From Silurus meridionalis (lineage: Eukaryota; Chordata; Actinopteri; Siluriformes; Siluridae), in assembly GCF_014805685.1 (NCBI RefSeq), contig NC_060898.1:6686001-6750000 (forward strand): DNA of 64,000 nt. The letters run 5' to 3'. The notes beneath the pieces were generated by a model. It searched no databases, was not told the DNA's origin, and was given only the letters and a program-made list of their open reading frames with translations. Shown here piece after piece: positions 46,320 to 58,856 of this stretch. The position numbers were made by a program, and so were the translations under genes. Numbering within the stretch: position 1 is the first letter of the stretch; the number at the start of each line of letters is the position of its first letter.

Positions 46320-46740
46320 TACAATCCAGCTCAACAGCAAGCTGGATTGGAAGGTCAATTTATAATCTGTAGACAGAAAAGGGATCAGTAAATACTACTT
46401 TATGAGGAAGCTCAAGTCCTTTAATGTTTGCAGTAAAACGTTAGAGATCTTCTAATAGTTTGTGGTAGCCAGCGCAATCTTCTTTGCAGCAGTATGCTGG
46501 GAAGGAAGCATCAGAGCTGGAGATAAAGACAATGTTGTTGCCCTGCTTTTGTAGATCATTGTATGCTGACTTTGTCACACAACATATGTTTGCACCTTCT
46601 GTACACACGCCATGCACTCTTGCCTATCTGCACAAGCCCTCGTATACATTTCCTGCTTTGTGTACTATTTTATAGTTACTATACAAAATAATGTATAGTT
46701 ACTATACAACTGTAAGATACAATGAAATATACAACATGCA
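46320..46740 (+). pseudogene. Rex1-like LINE C-terminal fragment and 3' UTR
   Basis: 'tactactttatgaggaagct' reads YYFMRKLKSF. 'gtggtagccagcgcaatctt' plus 'ctttgcagcagtatgctggg' reads VVASAIFFAAVCW, the typical C-terminal section of Rex1-like reverse transcriptase ORFs. It is followed by a 'tttgcacctt' 3' UTR and 'acaatgaaata'. Stops are present. Confidence 0.75.
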
Positions 46741-47955
46741 ATTAATTGAAATATACCATTAGAAAATTCAATTATAGTTACTATAGTTATATAGTGTGTA
46801 TTGTACAGTTACACAACAACTGTTTGGAAATACATCAATTATTTGTTGGGTGCTCCAAATACCTGTACCTAAAATTGAACCTAATGATGCTTATTTTAAG
46901 CCTACCACTGCTAGAAAAAAAAAAACATGTGAGGTAGAAATCCCAGTGTCATCATGGTGTGTGAATTCTGGCTCTGACAGTTCCTCAACCTCAGCTCCAT
47001 CTCTCCATTCCACAAGTAGGGTTGTGTATGGGAAATTTTGTTTGTAATACATTTACAACTACAATTACAAATACATCTTTACAACCGGACTACCACTGTC
47101 CCATGGTTAATATTTTCCAAATTATAACCCAATTAGTAGCTTATTTTAACACAATCAACAAAATCAACACAACCTGACAGGGCACTAACCAAGGATGCTG
47201 TACATATATCGTGCATGCAGTGCCACATATTCATATTCATAAAGTGCCTAATTTTTTTGTTAAAAGTGATTTTTGTTTGTACCACAAACCATATATCTGC
47301 CTGTTCACATGCACCTGCATAAAAGTAAAAACTTGTCTGCGTGTTTTCGTTTTTGTCCCCCGCATGAACACTCTACCAGATGTCGAATTATTCTAATTAT
47401 TTGAGTAATATGTTTACATCTGGTTGTTTCCCTAATATTCCAAAGCACTTAAAATAAAGACCTAGAAATAAGCAGAAATAAAGTGTGCATGCATACTGTA
47501 CATTCCTTTCACTTGATGCATAATTTCCTTTCAGATTTATAACAAATATGCTGACTGCTGCTTTATGTGTTACAGAATTCAACCATGTCAATTTCTATAA
47601 CACACACAAGACTTCAACTCTTCCCTATAATTTATTTTCTTCTTTCAGCAAACAGAGGAAAGACTTATGCCTATTGACACAAGGGAGAACCAGGAGACTT
47701 GCTTTGTGAAGGCCAGTGGGATTCATTGGTCTGTGAAATAAAATAAAGCTATTTAATCAAAATATGTAAATAAAAAAAAAAAACATTTTTTTTATACTTT
47801 TTTTTTTACTTTTTTACTATAGTTTACTATAGAGTACTATAGTGTCGCAGATGCAAATTGTACAATAAAAAAGGAACGAAGAAAAAAAAGTGGAACCTCT
47901 TAGGAATAAGAATCGACAGCTAGACGTGGAAGTGGTAAATCTAACACTTTTTTCC
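46741..47955. other. Intergenic, no recognised gene
   Basis: AT-rich sequence. Poly-A and poly-T runs lie near 47,770-47,810. No exon is supported. Confidence 0.5.
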
Positions 47956-47959
47956 CAGA

Positions 47960-48115
47960 GGCCTAAGAAATGAACAGCTGCGGCATCGGGCCTAAGCGCT
48001 GCGGTAATTTCGCGAGGCTCCTCAAACGTGTTTGCACCTCGCGCCGGCCTGTTAGGCTAACACACGTGTGTTAGCTAATGCATTCAGAGTGCACGCCACT
48101 TCTAGCGCTAGGACT
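47960..48115. promoter_or_regulatory. Candidate conserved non-coding element, CpG-rich
   Basis: A compact island with many CpGs in a CpG-poor desert. It has CAGCTG (E-box), 'cgggcctaagcgctgcggta', 'tttcgcgaggctcct', 'cctcgcgccggcct', the palindrome ACACACGTGTGT and TTAGCTAATGCATT (POU/homeodomain-like). No frame reads as an exon with splice sites. Confidence 0.35.
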
Positions 48116-49089
48116 CAACACACACACACACACACAGTGTACAATCACACCCATGCACAACACAGACTCATGACTGCATTCAAATGGTAGCACCTGCACA
48201 AATATGTGTTCTGTCATCCGTCAACACATTCTCCTCACCAAAAGGCATGCAATTGTTGTATTGCAGTGCATTTCTTTCTTTTCTATTTCAAGTTTAAGTT
48301 TAAAAAAAAAAGTCTTCTGAGAGCTGACTTGAGATATTTCCAATGTTCCAAGGTGCTAAGATTCTTCCCGGGTTACCCAATGCGTTCGCGCACGCTAGGC
48401 TCCTCCAAATTAACACATGTGAGGCTTGTGAATATGTGTGTGAACTTGTTTCTGCCACTGCTTGGTGGATGTTCATTTCGAATATTGGCAAGTCAAAGCC
48501 ACACACACACCAAACATTTCTCTCTTCTCCACACCATTAAAGTAAAAGTCCCAAGTTTTATGATGACTGATGCGTGACTCAATCCAGGTTTGATGACATG
48601 GCCTGTTTGATAGGTCTAAATAGCTGTTTATGTGTTTTGAGTTTATTACAATGACAGTGAAGATGTTTCTGTATGTATCAGAAAACATACAAGCATATTG
48701 CTGAAGGTGTGTCAAAGAGAATGTGTAGTTAGAAAAGGGAGTCCGAATTATACACAACATCACGATGAAAACATCCAAACAGGATGAAACTGAATTGTTA
48801 CTCTGTTTTCCTGATTTTACAGGAGCTTTGGATTACAGGTGTGAGTTAAGATGAGCCATTAAGATTGGGTCCTTAATGATACAGTGGGTTTGATATTGAA
48901 GTGATTCCTGCCCATATTAATGAAGCTCCACCCCCAAGTTCTGAACTGGTGCCTTGTAGAGTATAGTGTCTATAAAACAACTGACTATTTAAACACAAAC
49001 AAGCATTCTGGATGGAAGTCCAAGAGGGTTTCTCAGTGACTCAATACATTGTTTGCTTAAACCACAGCTTAATGTTTCAAGATTTCTGG

Positions 49090-49413
49090 CTCGTTCAGCC
49101 ACATTGGTGTCAGTAAAGTCAGGTCCTGATGTGTTCATTCCAAAGGTGTTCAGTAGGGTTGAGATCAGAGCTCTATAGCAGGCCACTCAAGATCTTCCTC
49201 TCCAAAACTTGTAAGTATCTTCATGCTCACTTCGTGCATTGCCATGCTTCATGCATTGCCATGCAGAAACAGGTTTAAATCTTCTAGTTCAAGTAAAGTA
49301 AAGAATGCATTTAAAGACATCCTATAGAATTGTATGTTTCGAAACAGTTCAGAGAAGTATCAAATGTGGATGGAAAAGTCAGATGTCCTAATACTTTTGT
49401 CTATGTAGTGTAT
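49090..49413. mobile_element. Mariner/Tc1-like non-autonomous element, left end lost
   Basis: Shares 'gtaaagtcaggtcctgatgt', 'ggtgttcagtagggttgaga' and the end 'aatacttttgtctatgtagt' with 32,458-32,928 and 43,538-44,012. Confidence 0.75.
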
Positions 49414-49469
49414 AAAAGTTTGAGAATAGGGATGAGAAAGAGGATTTTACTTCTGTTTTTATTTCACAT

Positions 49470-49471
<2 letters not shown>

Positions 49472-49534
<63 letters not shown>
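49472..49534. repeat. (CA)n microsatellite
   Basis: Pure CA run of about 63 bases. Confidence 0.97.
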
Positions 49535-49535
<1 letters not shown>

Positions 49536-50237
49536 TTCACACACACACACATTCTTTAACAGGCAACATATTGCAGATCTTGTTATTTTAGGCTTGTCAT
49601 GTTCTCATGTATCGTCTTGTCATGATGTATTTTTATTTTTATTTTTTTGTTGTTTTGTTTATTTCTTGAATTTCCTATGGTCACTAGCCAACTATTCCCT
49701 GTAAAACAGCTACCATCCAGGGGAGTCAAGGTTAACACATGCTTCCTCTGAGACCCATGTAGCCAGCCAGCCACGTTGCACTGCCCTGCTCAGAGGAAAG
49801 CACTACTCACGTTCTTCCACATACACAAGCTCAGAGATGGCCACAATTCCACCCAGAGTTCAAAAATAGTCAGAGCATCAACGTGATTCAAACTCATTTA
49901 TCGGATAGAGTGTTGTCATTTTAAAGATATATTCTACTACTTTATATTTACAAGAAAGTATTTTGTAACACTTTATCATTTTACCTGTTTGTGTATTATT
50001 TGCTATAATGCAGTTATATTGCATGTCCAGATGTCCGTTCTGCTTTCAGGGACTTTCGAAAACATAACCTGCGTGTTTATTCAAATGGCCACCATTATAG
50101 TATAAAGAAAAATGTTATGTAATTGGTATAATGAATAGTTCATTTTTGGTTTGAACTTTTTTTTTAGTAGTTGAGTGCTGTGCGCATTGCAGTGGTCACA
50201 TTCATGTATGCTGATTTCTAAAATTTGGGTGTGTGTA

Positions 50238-50247
50238 AGAGAGAGAG

Positions 50248-50280
<33 letters not shown>
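50238..50280. repeat. (GA)n microsatellite
   Basis: GA run of about 43 bases with one break. Confidence 0.95.
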
Positions 50281-50284
<4 letters not shown>

Positions 50285-50508
50285 AAAAGAGAAAGTGGGA
50301 GAGAGAGAAAGAGAGAATTTAAGACATCAAGTAATTTAAGTGTATATATGTTACTGTGTGATTATATGGGTGTTTATGTAGGTGAAGTTAGTGGTATCTC
50401 CATTTGCATTGCGCTTCGTATAAAAATATCAATGTGTTCTTTTAATAAACTTTTCTGCAGATTTGCTATATCTTAAGGAACTACAGTGTATAGCGTATAC
50501 ACGTGCAT

Positions 50509-50520
50509 GTGTGTGTGTGT

Positions 50521-50572
<52 letters not shown>

Positions 50573-50578
50573 AAATCA

Positions 50579-50621
<43 letters not shown>

Positions 50622-50650
50622 CAGAGAGAGAAAGAGAAAGAGAAAGAAAG
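50509..50650. repeat. Compound (TG)n-(GA)n microsatellite
   Basis: TG run 50,509-50,565 passing directly into a GA-rich run to about 50,650. Confidence 0.96.
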
Positions 50651-51097
50651 AACATGTAAGACCAAAAGTATCAGCAGAGAGCGTGAAGACAATAATGCAA
50701 AACGACACTTCAGAAATGAGAGCCCAGTTGCCTGGCGACCGTCGCTGGGGTGGCAGTTCCCGCGGGAACAGGGTTGAGATGGAACCTAAATGATGTTTGA
50801 TTAGAACTTAAAGCAGTTCAGAGGGTACAGACAAGCCATCACACTCAGGGGTCTGTCTCTGTGTGTAGGACTTCTAGCTCTGGGTCATACACAACTTAGA
50901 ACCTAATTGCAAAAGTTTGAACGCCACTGAGGTAAAATAAATAACAATCATGTAAGTTGTGCAGTATAGTCGAGAAGCCTGGTACCTATATAATTTTTAA
51001 ACAATATTAGAAATGAATACATTTTATAAAGAAATGCCATTCCATTATTTAGTATTAATGTCAGTCCATTGAAAGGGTGCATTTATTTATATTCAGA

Positions 51098-51165
51098 GTA
51101 GGGATGAAAAATTACCTGCACCTCTCTAAAGTTTAGAGAGGTGCAGGTAATTTTTTCATCCCTAC
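51098..51165. repeat. Near-perfect 68-bp palindrome
   Basis: The left arm starts GTAGGGATGAAAAATTACC and the right arm ends GGTAATTTTTTCATCCCTAC. The centre is CTCTCTAAA-G-TTTAGAGAG, so the loop is one base. The arms differ only by one base in the A/T run length. Confidence 0.95.
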
Positions 51166-52929
51166 TGTGTCCAGCGTATAGCTGATTTGACATTTTTGGA
51201 TTCCAACAAAAAACTTTTGTAAGACAGAGAACATGAGAGAAAATGTTACCAGACTGTCTCACACCCACAGTCAAATATTTTTTTGGAGCAGGGAACGTTG
51301 GAGACTCATTTCAGGAGAAAGGAATACTGAACCAACATGGCTGCCATTCCATAATTCAATGGCATGCAATTCCATCTGGATTGTAACTAATTGGAACCAA
51401 CCTGGAGCATAAAACAGAGCATCTTAACCAATCTCAAAAACAATAAAAGACTATGTTTTCAAATTCTTCGGTAGCACTGTAATTATTAAAAAATAATACT
51501 GTATGTTGAGAGCATATACATGTAAAGGTCAATTTATTAGGAACATTTGCTCACCTTCACCTACAACTTAATGATTATTGACCACCAGTCAGTAATCATA
51601 TAGTTGTAATGCAATGAATAGAATCATGCAGGTCAAAAACTTTTCAGAGCACACAGCATATACTATTCAGGATTAATATATTGTTCCTAATAAAGTGGCC
51701 AGTGAGTGTATGTGTTACGGTGTGTGAAATGTAAGTAACTATTCATATCTTTTTACATTTCCTAAGTGTTATAAACAGCTTTTAAAAATATTTGCAGTAC
51801 GCATTAATTTTGAACCTGATGAAGTTAAAACTTGGTAATGGTCCTGTAAGTTTTTTTTGTGACGTCTGTGATCTCTATATATTTTGCAAAGTGAAATAAC
51901 AATGTAGCTTAGGTCACTTTGTTGGCATGTACATTTTAAATCTAGATTAAAAGCAGGGGAAAAAGATCAGAATGTTTGAAAAAACCTTTACTAAAAGTGG
52001 TTTTCATCATTGTTGCACCTGCATGTAACCCTGTAGTCCTGGCCTCGGTCCACAGATGGTGCTGCTGCTGCAAGAACCTGTGTTGATGCCATCTGTGTGA
52101 CCTTTGGCCTTTTCTGTGGTTTTGTTGCGAAGTCTAGTCATGGACAATGTGTGTAGTGTGTAGGATGAGGTCTGGCTGGAAGTGCGTTATTACTATGAGT
52201 TGCCTGTGTGATTACCTATTAATGTAACATTATCCAAGAACCTGCCAGTTTTGTCATGTAATCGCATCTTTTGTTACATAGTTGTAAGCACAAAAACTAG
52301 GTTGCAGTCTTTTTTCTGTAGTTTTAAGCCCTTATTATCTATTGCAGGCCCATATTAGCCAATTGTTTACCCATCTTCAGTTTCAATTCTGAAGATGTCT
52401 TATCCCAGTTGGACTTGGTATGGCTACTGTGATGGCTAGGTAGCTGTACCTGCTAGTTGTAGACCTGTATTATATACTTGTATACCTTAATATTAGGTAC
52501 ATAGTAGTTGTAGACCCATTTCTTCAGGTTTTCTTTATGGTTTTTGTACTAAATTTAGAAGATTATTAAAATAAGAGAGTCACACTGATGTTCTGTGTGT
52601 GGTAGCTATTGGTTTATATTGTGCATATATACATGTTTAGACCAATATTTCTTCAATTTTCCATGCAAGTCACATTTGTTCATTGTATTTTGTCACTTCT
52701 CTCTGTTATTCCAAGTGCATGTAAGGATTTCCCACATGGACAGCCCAAAGATCAATGAAATTACTGTCAATGCCACTTGGACCGTAATGGCTCAGGACTG
52801 CAATTGTGGTTGTACTCACATATTCATCATTGAACATTGAGGTTCCTGTTAAAACTATAAATTTACAAATAAGTCTGGTGCTTATATTGAAAAATTGCTT
52901 TTAAACCCATAGTACACAGTATAGAAGGA
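51166..52929. other. Intergenic, no recognised gene
   Basis: AT-rich. A stretch at about 52,020-52,200 ('gtcctggcctcggtccacag', 'gatgccatctgtgtgacctt') is unique and GC-richer, but no motif or frame allows a call. Confidence 0.45.
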
Positions 52930-53050
52930 ACATTAATGACAATCTAGATGAGGATGGATTCCCTTTTATGTCGGATTCTTCTCAAGATTTCTTCCATCCA
53001 ACATTCACCTCTGGTTTGCTCATTAGGAATACATTTGTGCATTTCAATTT
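52930..53050 (+). mobile_element. L2 LINE 3' UTR fragment
   Basis: Matches the L2 tail at 8,435-8,555: 'gatgaggatggattccctt', 'tctcaagatttcttcc' and 'tttgctcattaggaataca'. Confidence 0.7.
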
Positions 53051-53739
53051 TTTATTTGAAAGTAATATAATGCATTAATTGTATCTAATATACCTTGATG
53101 TCTAATTGATTCAAATAAGATTGTAGTCAATAGTTGTAAACCCACATTCAAATTTTTAGATAATATTAGGCTATTTGAAGACTAATTTTACATTGCATGT
53201 TAATATCTACAAGTTAAAGATCCATGTCTTCAGTTATTTCAAGGATGTAGTCTGGTATTTAGGAAGTGGTCATCCATATCTCTGGTTATGTAGACTGTCT
53301 GTGGTAGTTATTTGCCTAAATTGGGCATGTTGGCAATTATAAAGCCATGTTTGGTAGATAGAGTTCAATTCACCCAATACAATCACCATTTGTGAGGTTT
53401 ATATGCTTGGATTTGGTAGTAGATTGCTGTGTTTAGACCCATATTTTGGTAGTCCATTTTCTCAAAATAAACCAGTAATTTAGCAGATATAGTGTAGGGA
53501 AATTTTTTCATTTTTTTCTTTTTTTTTGGTAAGGTCCTAACCCCAGATATTCTTCTTAGGTTGCCGCATAAATGAATTCATTCCAAATGAATCTCTGCAT
53601 TCTGACACTGGAATGTGATTGCACTCATTCACTCAAATATTATATTTTATTTAACATTTTGAGGTGGGGGAATGGGGGGTTGGGGGGTGTTGAGCATTGA
53701 AGGAGAAAGAAACACCATGGGAAGGGGCTGAAAACCTCC

Positions 53740-53960
53740 ATCGTCCAGCATTATTCAGATCCTCATTCTAAGGATAGTAATTTAGCTTCACATGGTCATG
53801 TTTGTCAATGCAGTTTTCAAGGCATTACCTTAAAAGCACTTTGTATAGCGCTAACGTTCAAGTATGAAATCGATGATGGAAGGCCCAAAGGAATGAAAGG
53901 ATGTGACAATCCCTTTGCAAATAGGCTTCACTGTCGATGAAAGAGTATAATCAAGGGGGG
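53740..53960. promoter_or_regulatory. Candidate conserved non-coding element
   Basis: Unique, non-repetitive block with 'tagcttcacatggtcatgtt', 'tttgcaaataggcttcactg' (octamer-like TTTGCAAAT) and 'tgaaatcgatgatgg'. No coding frame. Judged on texture only. Confidence 0.22.
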
Positions 53961-54481
53961 GTATGTGGCGATTAAGTATAGAAAATGTAAAAGAGAAGGC
54001 TAAAATAATGCAGAGAATGAACTTGCCTAAGTGTAAAATGTTACTTATTCAGCTCGTATCAAATAAGCTTGAACACTTTTTTGATAATAAAAGAGAGGCT
54101 AAAGATTTTCTCAAGATGAAAGGCGGTGGTGAGTGTGTGCAGTGAAGGTCAGTAGGTCTTAATAAATTTGCGAGGTGGATGATTTTGTCTTGATTTCTTT
54201 ACTGCAGCACGATTAATTGGTGAAGAGTTAAATAAGGGGGAGTTTAACTTGTAAAAATAAATGTTCAGAGTGCTATACACGTACTTGCTGCTAAACTGAC
54301 TCCACACACGCACACCTACAGACTCACTCGCTGTCACATCTACTTATAGGCATGTACACATAATGTCAACAGAGAATAAACACATAAAACTAGCATGCAT
54401 ACCAACATACTTAGCTTGTCTTTTACAAGGCCAGAACACACCTATTCAATACAGTAAGATGCACACGCACACGCACGCACT

Positions 54482-54485
<4 letters not shown>

Positions 54486-54519
<34 letters not shown>

Positions 54520-54607
54520 CAGCTAAACTCACTTCTTATATGCTTTGTATGTATTTGCAAACCATTTTGTATGAAGTAGTTAACATTACTTACCTGTAAC
54601 ACAAGAG

Positions 54608-54688
<81 letters not shown>
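54486..54688. repeat. (CA)n and (TA)n microsatellites
   Basis: CA run 54,486-54,514 and a long TA run 54,610-54,688 (about 79 bases). Confidence 0.97.
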
Positions 54689-54692
<4 letters not shown>

Positions 54693-55074
54693 CTTACTTA
54701 TACACTGAAGGCTCACATTTCAACTCTGGGTATGCTTCTCAAAATACCTAGCTAGCTATTAATGCTAGCTAGGTAATCTATATTAACTAGAATTAACTAG
54801 CTATGTTTAAAAGTTTCCTGCAATGTGAATAATAATAAATAATGATTATCAGTACATTATTTAGCTAATGCTTTATGTGCCTCTGTAGCTGTCAAATTAC
54901 ATGCTATATAACATATAATCAACTCAACTAAAGTCAGGTCAATATTATATAGAACACTGTTGCTACCTTAAACAACACTGAGCATACATTCGGAACACAG
55001 AGCTAAGGATTAGCCACATAAAGTGCATCGTATGTGCAACCCAGTGCAAACAGTGCAAGACTATATAATGAAAA

Positions 55075-55079
<5 letters not shown>

Positions 55080-55142
<63 letters not shown>
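55080..55142. repeat. (TA)n microsatellite
   Basis: TA run of 63 bases, second of a pair with 54,610-54,688. Confidence 0.97.
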
Positions 55143-55144
<2 letters not shown>

Positions 55145-55516
55145 AAACCTGGTTCCTAGCAGATAAAATACTAAGCAAATATTTAAAAAATATATTTTTT
55201 TATCTGGTGATGTAAAAGTAAAACAGGCGGTATAATTTTCTAATACAATGCTAGGTTGTTAACTGGGAAATCTACATTACTTACTAAGCAGGGTCAGTAC
55301 TAAGGTAGTTATTCTCTATCACTCTGTAAATGAAGCCAGTATGCAAGAAAAAATGCACATAAAACCGTATTATATGTACATATCGAGCTAGCACACAAGA
55401 ATCAGAATGCACACAGAGGCACGTGAAGGTGTATTAAGGAGGGCTCATGCAGAAAACATGCGGAGAAAACCGCACATACACACACTCGTGCATGCATGAG
55501 TAAAGCCAGCGCATGT

Positions 55517-55517
<1 letters not shown>

Positions 55518-55554
<37 letters not shown>

Positions 55555-55743
55555 AGGTAGGCCATGGCTGCTGCAGCAGAATTGAATGTGATAGGGAAGT
55601 GAAAAATGATTAACCTCAGGTCAGCTCTCAGCCTCAATCTGAGCCACGCTCAAAGCACCACCTCGTCATGTTCCGCCGCACACATTTACATATATTTATT
55701 AAATTCAGCTCGCGCTCAGGAATAAATAAAGCACACAAGGCAC

Positions 55744-55781
<38 letters not shown>
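55518..55781. repeat. (CA)n and (GA)n microsatellites
   Basis: CA run 55,518-55,552 and GA run 55,747-55,781. Confidence 0.96.
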
Positions 55782-55783
<2 letters not shown>

Positions 55784-56179
55784 GATGGCAGAAGGGAGGG
55801 AAGCAGATTGTTTAAAGTAGGAGAGTTTTTCAGATAGATTTACCTTTTCATTCATATTCATTCAGTAGCTGGACTCTGAAAGCGGAACAGAAATGATTTC
55901 TGATTGTTGCTGGAGGCAATGAGAGTGAGAGAGAAAGAAAGAGGGAGAGAGTGAGAACAGTGCAGGTAGCTCTCATCCAGCTTTAGATGCGTTGAATGCA
56001 TGAGATAGAATATAGGATTTATTTATATATTTGTTTGTTTGTTGCTTTTTTCCCCTTTTATTTTTCTACCCTGATTTTTTTGCAGTCCAGTCTGAAGATG
56101 TCAACATGCAAATTTTTAACCGTATTACTTATGCGTATATTAAGGCAGAAAATGTAAAAAAATGGAAGAAAATTAGCTA

Positions 56180-56295
56180 CAAAAAGAAATACTTTAAACT
56201 TTTACTCAAATTAAAGTTTAAACGGAGCACATTTACTTTTACTAGAGTAATATTTTACCCACTGTATCTCTGGTATCTCAAGTACATTGTTTGTG
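56180..56295. mobile_element. MITE fragment related to the 1-420 copy
   Basis: 'actttaaacttttactcaaa' and 'tttaaacggagcacattt', then 'actttta', match the tail block of the copies at 290-350 and 15,490. Confidence 0.5.
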
Positions 56296-56469
56296 TATTT
56301 CATCCACCATTGTGTACTAAATAATGGGAAAAATAATAGGAATAATAAATAATAAATAATAATAAATATTGGGCTTGATTCAAAATCTAAACTAGTAATT
56401 AACACATTGCAATTTATATTATAAAAAATAATCTTGCCTGAAAATATGGATGCCATATCAGATGACTTG

Positions 56470-56960
56470 GAGGGATTTGCACGGGTCCAACAAGGCTCAC
56501 TGCTTGATATTCTTCTATTGTCCACTAATACCACTCTGTCAAGCTATACCACCTCTTCTTTTTAAATATGCTGACACTCAACTCCTGTCCTATCCAAACA
56601 TCCATATTTCTGCATGGATTTTAAGTGCTTAATGATGTCTTCTCAGCATGTCTGGTGGGATCGTGTGTAACTCTAGCATGACCTCAAGATCTTGTGGAAA
56701 GCACTTCACAGAACACACAACCTTGCAGTTTAGGACAACTGATTACCCTTCTTTTGCTCTTATTGCCAACCTGATTCAGGATTTTTCCTTTTTTACCAGA
56801 AACATACTACACACCTACTCAGGAGCTACTAAGTGATCTCAAGAGTGAACTCCTGCAACTTGTTCCTGTCAGGTCTTACTCTGTATGCCATCTAGCACAA
56901 CTTGACTCGAGTAAACTTGCTTCCAGATACAAGGCCATGCATCAAGGCTAGTACCCAGGT
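56470..56960 (+). pseudogene. L2-like LINE reverse transcriptase relic (second family)
   Basis: 'gggtccaacaaggctcactg' corresponds to the PQGS motif region and 'aaatatgctgacactcaact' to the YADDTQ region. 'cagcatgtctggtggg' and 'cctgtcaggtctt' follow in the order seen in another L2-type family. Every frame is broken. Confidence 0.5.
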
Positions 56961-57244
56961 GGTGAAATGACAGCTGAAAAGCTGAGTTACTGTCTGTTTT
57001 TAAATGAAGACTTTCAGTATGCCCTTTTATGGTTTTGAGCCTCTACCATCGTGTCGTACTGACCTCTCATTTACACGGTTTTATCCGAATAGTCCATAGA
57101 CCATGTTCTACTTGTACTGAGTATGTTTGTTAGTATTTTAAATACTCAAACCTCCCCATATGGAACCAGCAAGCATTTTATTCCATTATGATGTTTGATG
57201 TGTACATTAACTAAAGCCTTTGACCTGCTTGATTTTACTACTGT

Positions 57245-57249
57245 GACAT
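57245..57249. other. Target-site duplication (left) of the LTR element
   Basis: GACAT immediately before the left LTR; the same five bases follow the right LTR at 59,281-59,285. Confidence 0.88.
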
Positions 57250-57663
57250 TGTCACTGATAGACCAGGCATCAGAAACCGGGAGTAAAACAGAATATCTTT
57301 ATTTGGTCTAAACATACAAACACTCGAGAGTTGGAGATGTGACTGGAGCAAAATGGAACACTTAACTGAGTGCTCCTTAGAAGCGTAGCCAGGAGCATGG
57401 AAGCACAGGGATCATGGAAGCATGGAAGCCTGCAAGCATGAAAACACAGGGAACCAGAGAGGTAGGAAGTCCAGGTGATCTATTGTCATAACTGGTTGAT
57501 CGGACCATGAGTGAGGGGTAATGGAGACCTTATAAAGGGGATAGGTAAATGGGGAACAGGTGTAGGTGATTAGTAGGAGGGGGACAGATGTAGCTGATTA
57601 GCAGGGAAAGGCTGAGTGAGAGTGTGAGCCTTGGAGGGAGGCATGGCTGGTGGTTCTCTGACA
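57250..57663 (-). repeat. LTR (left in window)
   Basis: Direct repeat of 58,857-59,280. Both contain 'ccaggcatcagaaaccggga', 'aacatacaaacactcgagag' and 'gaggcatggctggtggttct' type blocks. The 'gcatggaagcac' sub-repeats vary in number. Confidence 0.93.
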
Positions 57664-58856
57664 TTACTCCTCCAGAGGCGGTTCCTGATGCCCCAATCCC
57701 ACCTTCGCCAGGTGGGCCTGGGCACTCCGAGAAAGGCCTGGAGGAGAAAAGTCTTGGACAGGCTCGCAAAACCGCGGAACTTGCTGCGAACTGCCACTGG
57801 GTGGAACACCTTTGAGGCCAGGAAAGGTCTGAGAAGGAGCGGCACCCTTGGCGGAGGTCTGTGGTGGAGCGGCACCCTCTGCGGAGGTCTGAGGCGGAGC
57901 GGCACCCTCGGCAAGACTCAGTGGCGGTCCTGTGGAGATATTGAGCATATCTCCACAGAGGGGCAGAGCAACTGCTTCCTCAGGGCTCGGGGGCGGTGCG
58001 ACACCCTAGGCGGGTCTCTATGGTGGAGCGGCACCCACTGCAGAGGTCTAAGGAGGAGCGACGGCCTCGTCGATGCCCGGCGGTGGTGCGACGCCCTCGG
58101 CCTTGGGGGCAAAGCAACTGCCTCCGTGTGGCTCGGGGGTGGAGCGACTGCCTCTTCGGGGCTCGGGGCTGGAGCGAGGGCCTCGTCGGTGCTTGGGGCG
58201 GAGTGATGACCTTGTCAGGGCTTGGGGGAGGAGCAGAAAAAAATCCAGGTGCAGCAGTACCCCCAGTGGGACTCCAGAACTGAGTGTCACCCCCAGCGAG
58301 GAACAACGGCTGGGCGATGCCACCAGTGGGGCTTGTAGACTGGGTGATGTACTTAGTGAGGCTTGGAGACTGGGGATTAGGTAGGCTGCAGGGACATCCA
58401 ATGTAGAACCCGGGCTTCTGGCGAAACCCAGTATAGCCTGAGCATAAGGTACTCTGGCGCCCAAAGACGTCTGCAGTCCAGTCCGGGGCCCTACCTGAGC
58501 GGTGGAGTAGTGTTGGTCAGCCGTTGCAACACCAAATACCTCAGCGAAGTGCCTGGTGAAAAGGGAGTATGCACTGATGATGTCCCGATTGGCGTTCCAG
58601 ATCGCACTGGCCCATGAGAGAGCCTTCTCTGGCAGGTTGCATCTCGACGTAGAGACCGACTTGTCGCAGGTTGCCGCTGCACTCAGCAGCTTCGCCGGAG
58701 TAGTAAGCCAGAAGTGCTATTGGGCTGTAGGAGCAGTGCCACAGGAGTCCTAGCTTGCGTAGGAGCCAGTGCGAATGCCTCTTGGATGAGTACCTCGAAT
58801 CTGTAATTGGAGCCAGTTGGGGATCCATCTAGGTAAATTTTAAGGGTCTGATCTTT
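57664..58856 (-). pseudogene. Gag-like remnant of the LTR element
   Basis: On the minus strand, 58,850 to about 58,500 reads in changing frames as a gypsy-type Gag: the block EKALSWASAIWNANRDIISA, then YSLFTRHFAEVFG. After it, a Pro/Arg/Ser-rich low-complexity part coincides with a 30-base minisatellite (57,828-57,930). No pol follows. Frames are broken several times. Confidence 0.6.

Noticed and set aside
51098..51165. The palindrome as a microRNA precursor
   Set aside because: The loop is one base and the arms are almost perfectly paired, unlike a typical vertebrate precursor with a larger loop and bulges.
54610..55142. Paired (TA)n runs as a replication origin or attachment region
   Set aside because: Only simple TA repeats are seen; similar runs occur elsewhere in the window, and nothing specific to an origin is visible.
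56031..56324. 97-codon Phe/Lys-rich open frame
   Set aside because: AT-rich sequence overlapping a MITE fragment; no splice or domain support.
57570..58464. Arg/Pro-rich frames on both strands as a cellular gene
   Set aside because: They lie wholly between the two LTRs and follow a 30-base minisatellite. They are best explained as decayed gag of the LTR element.
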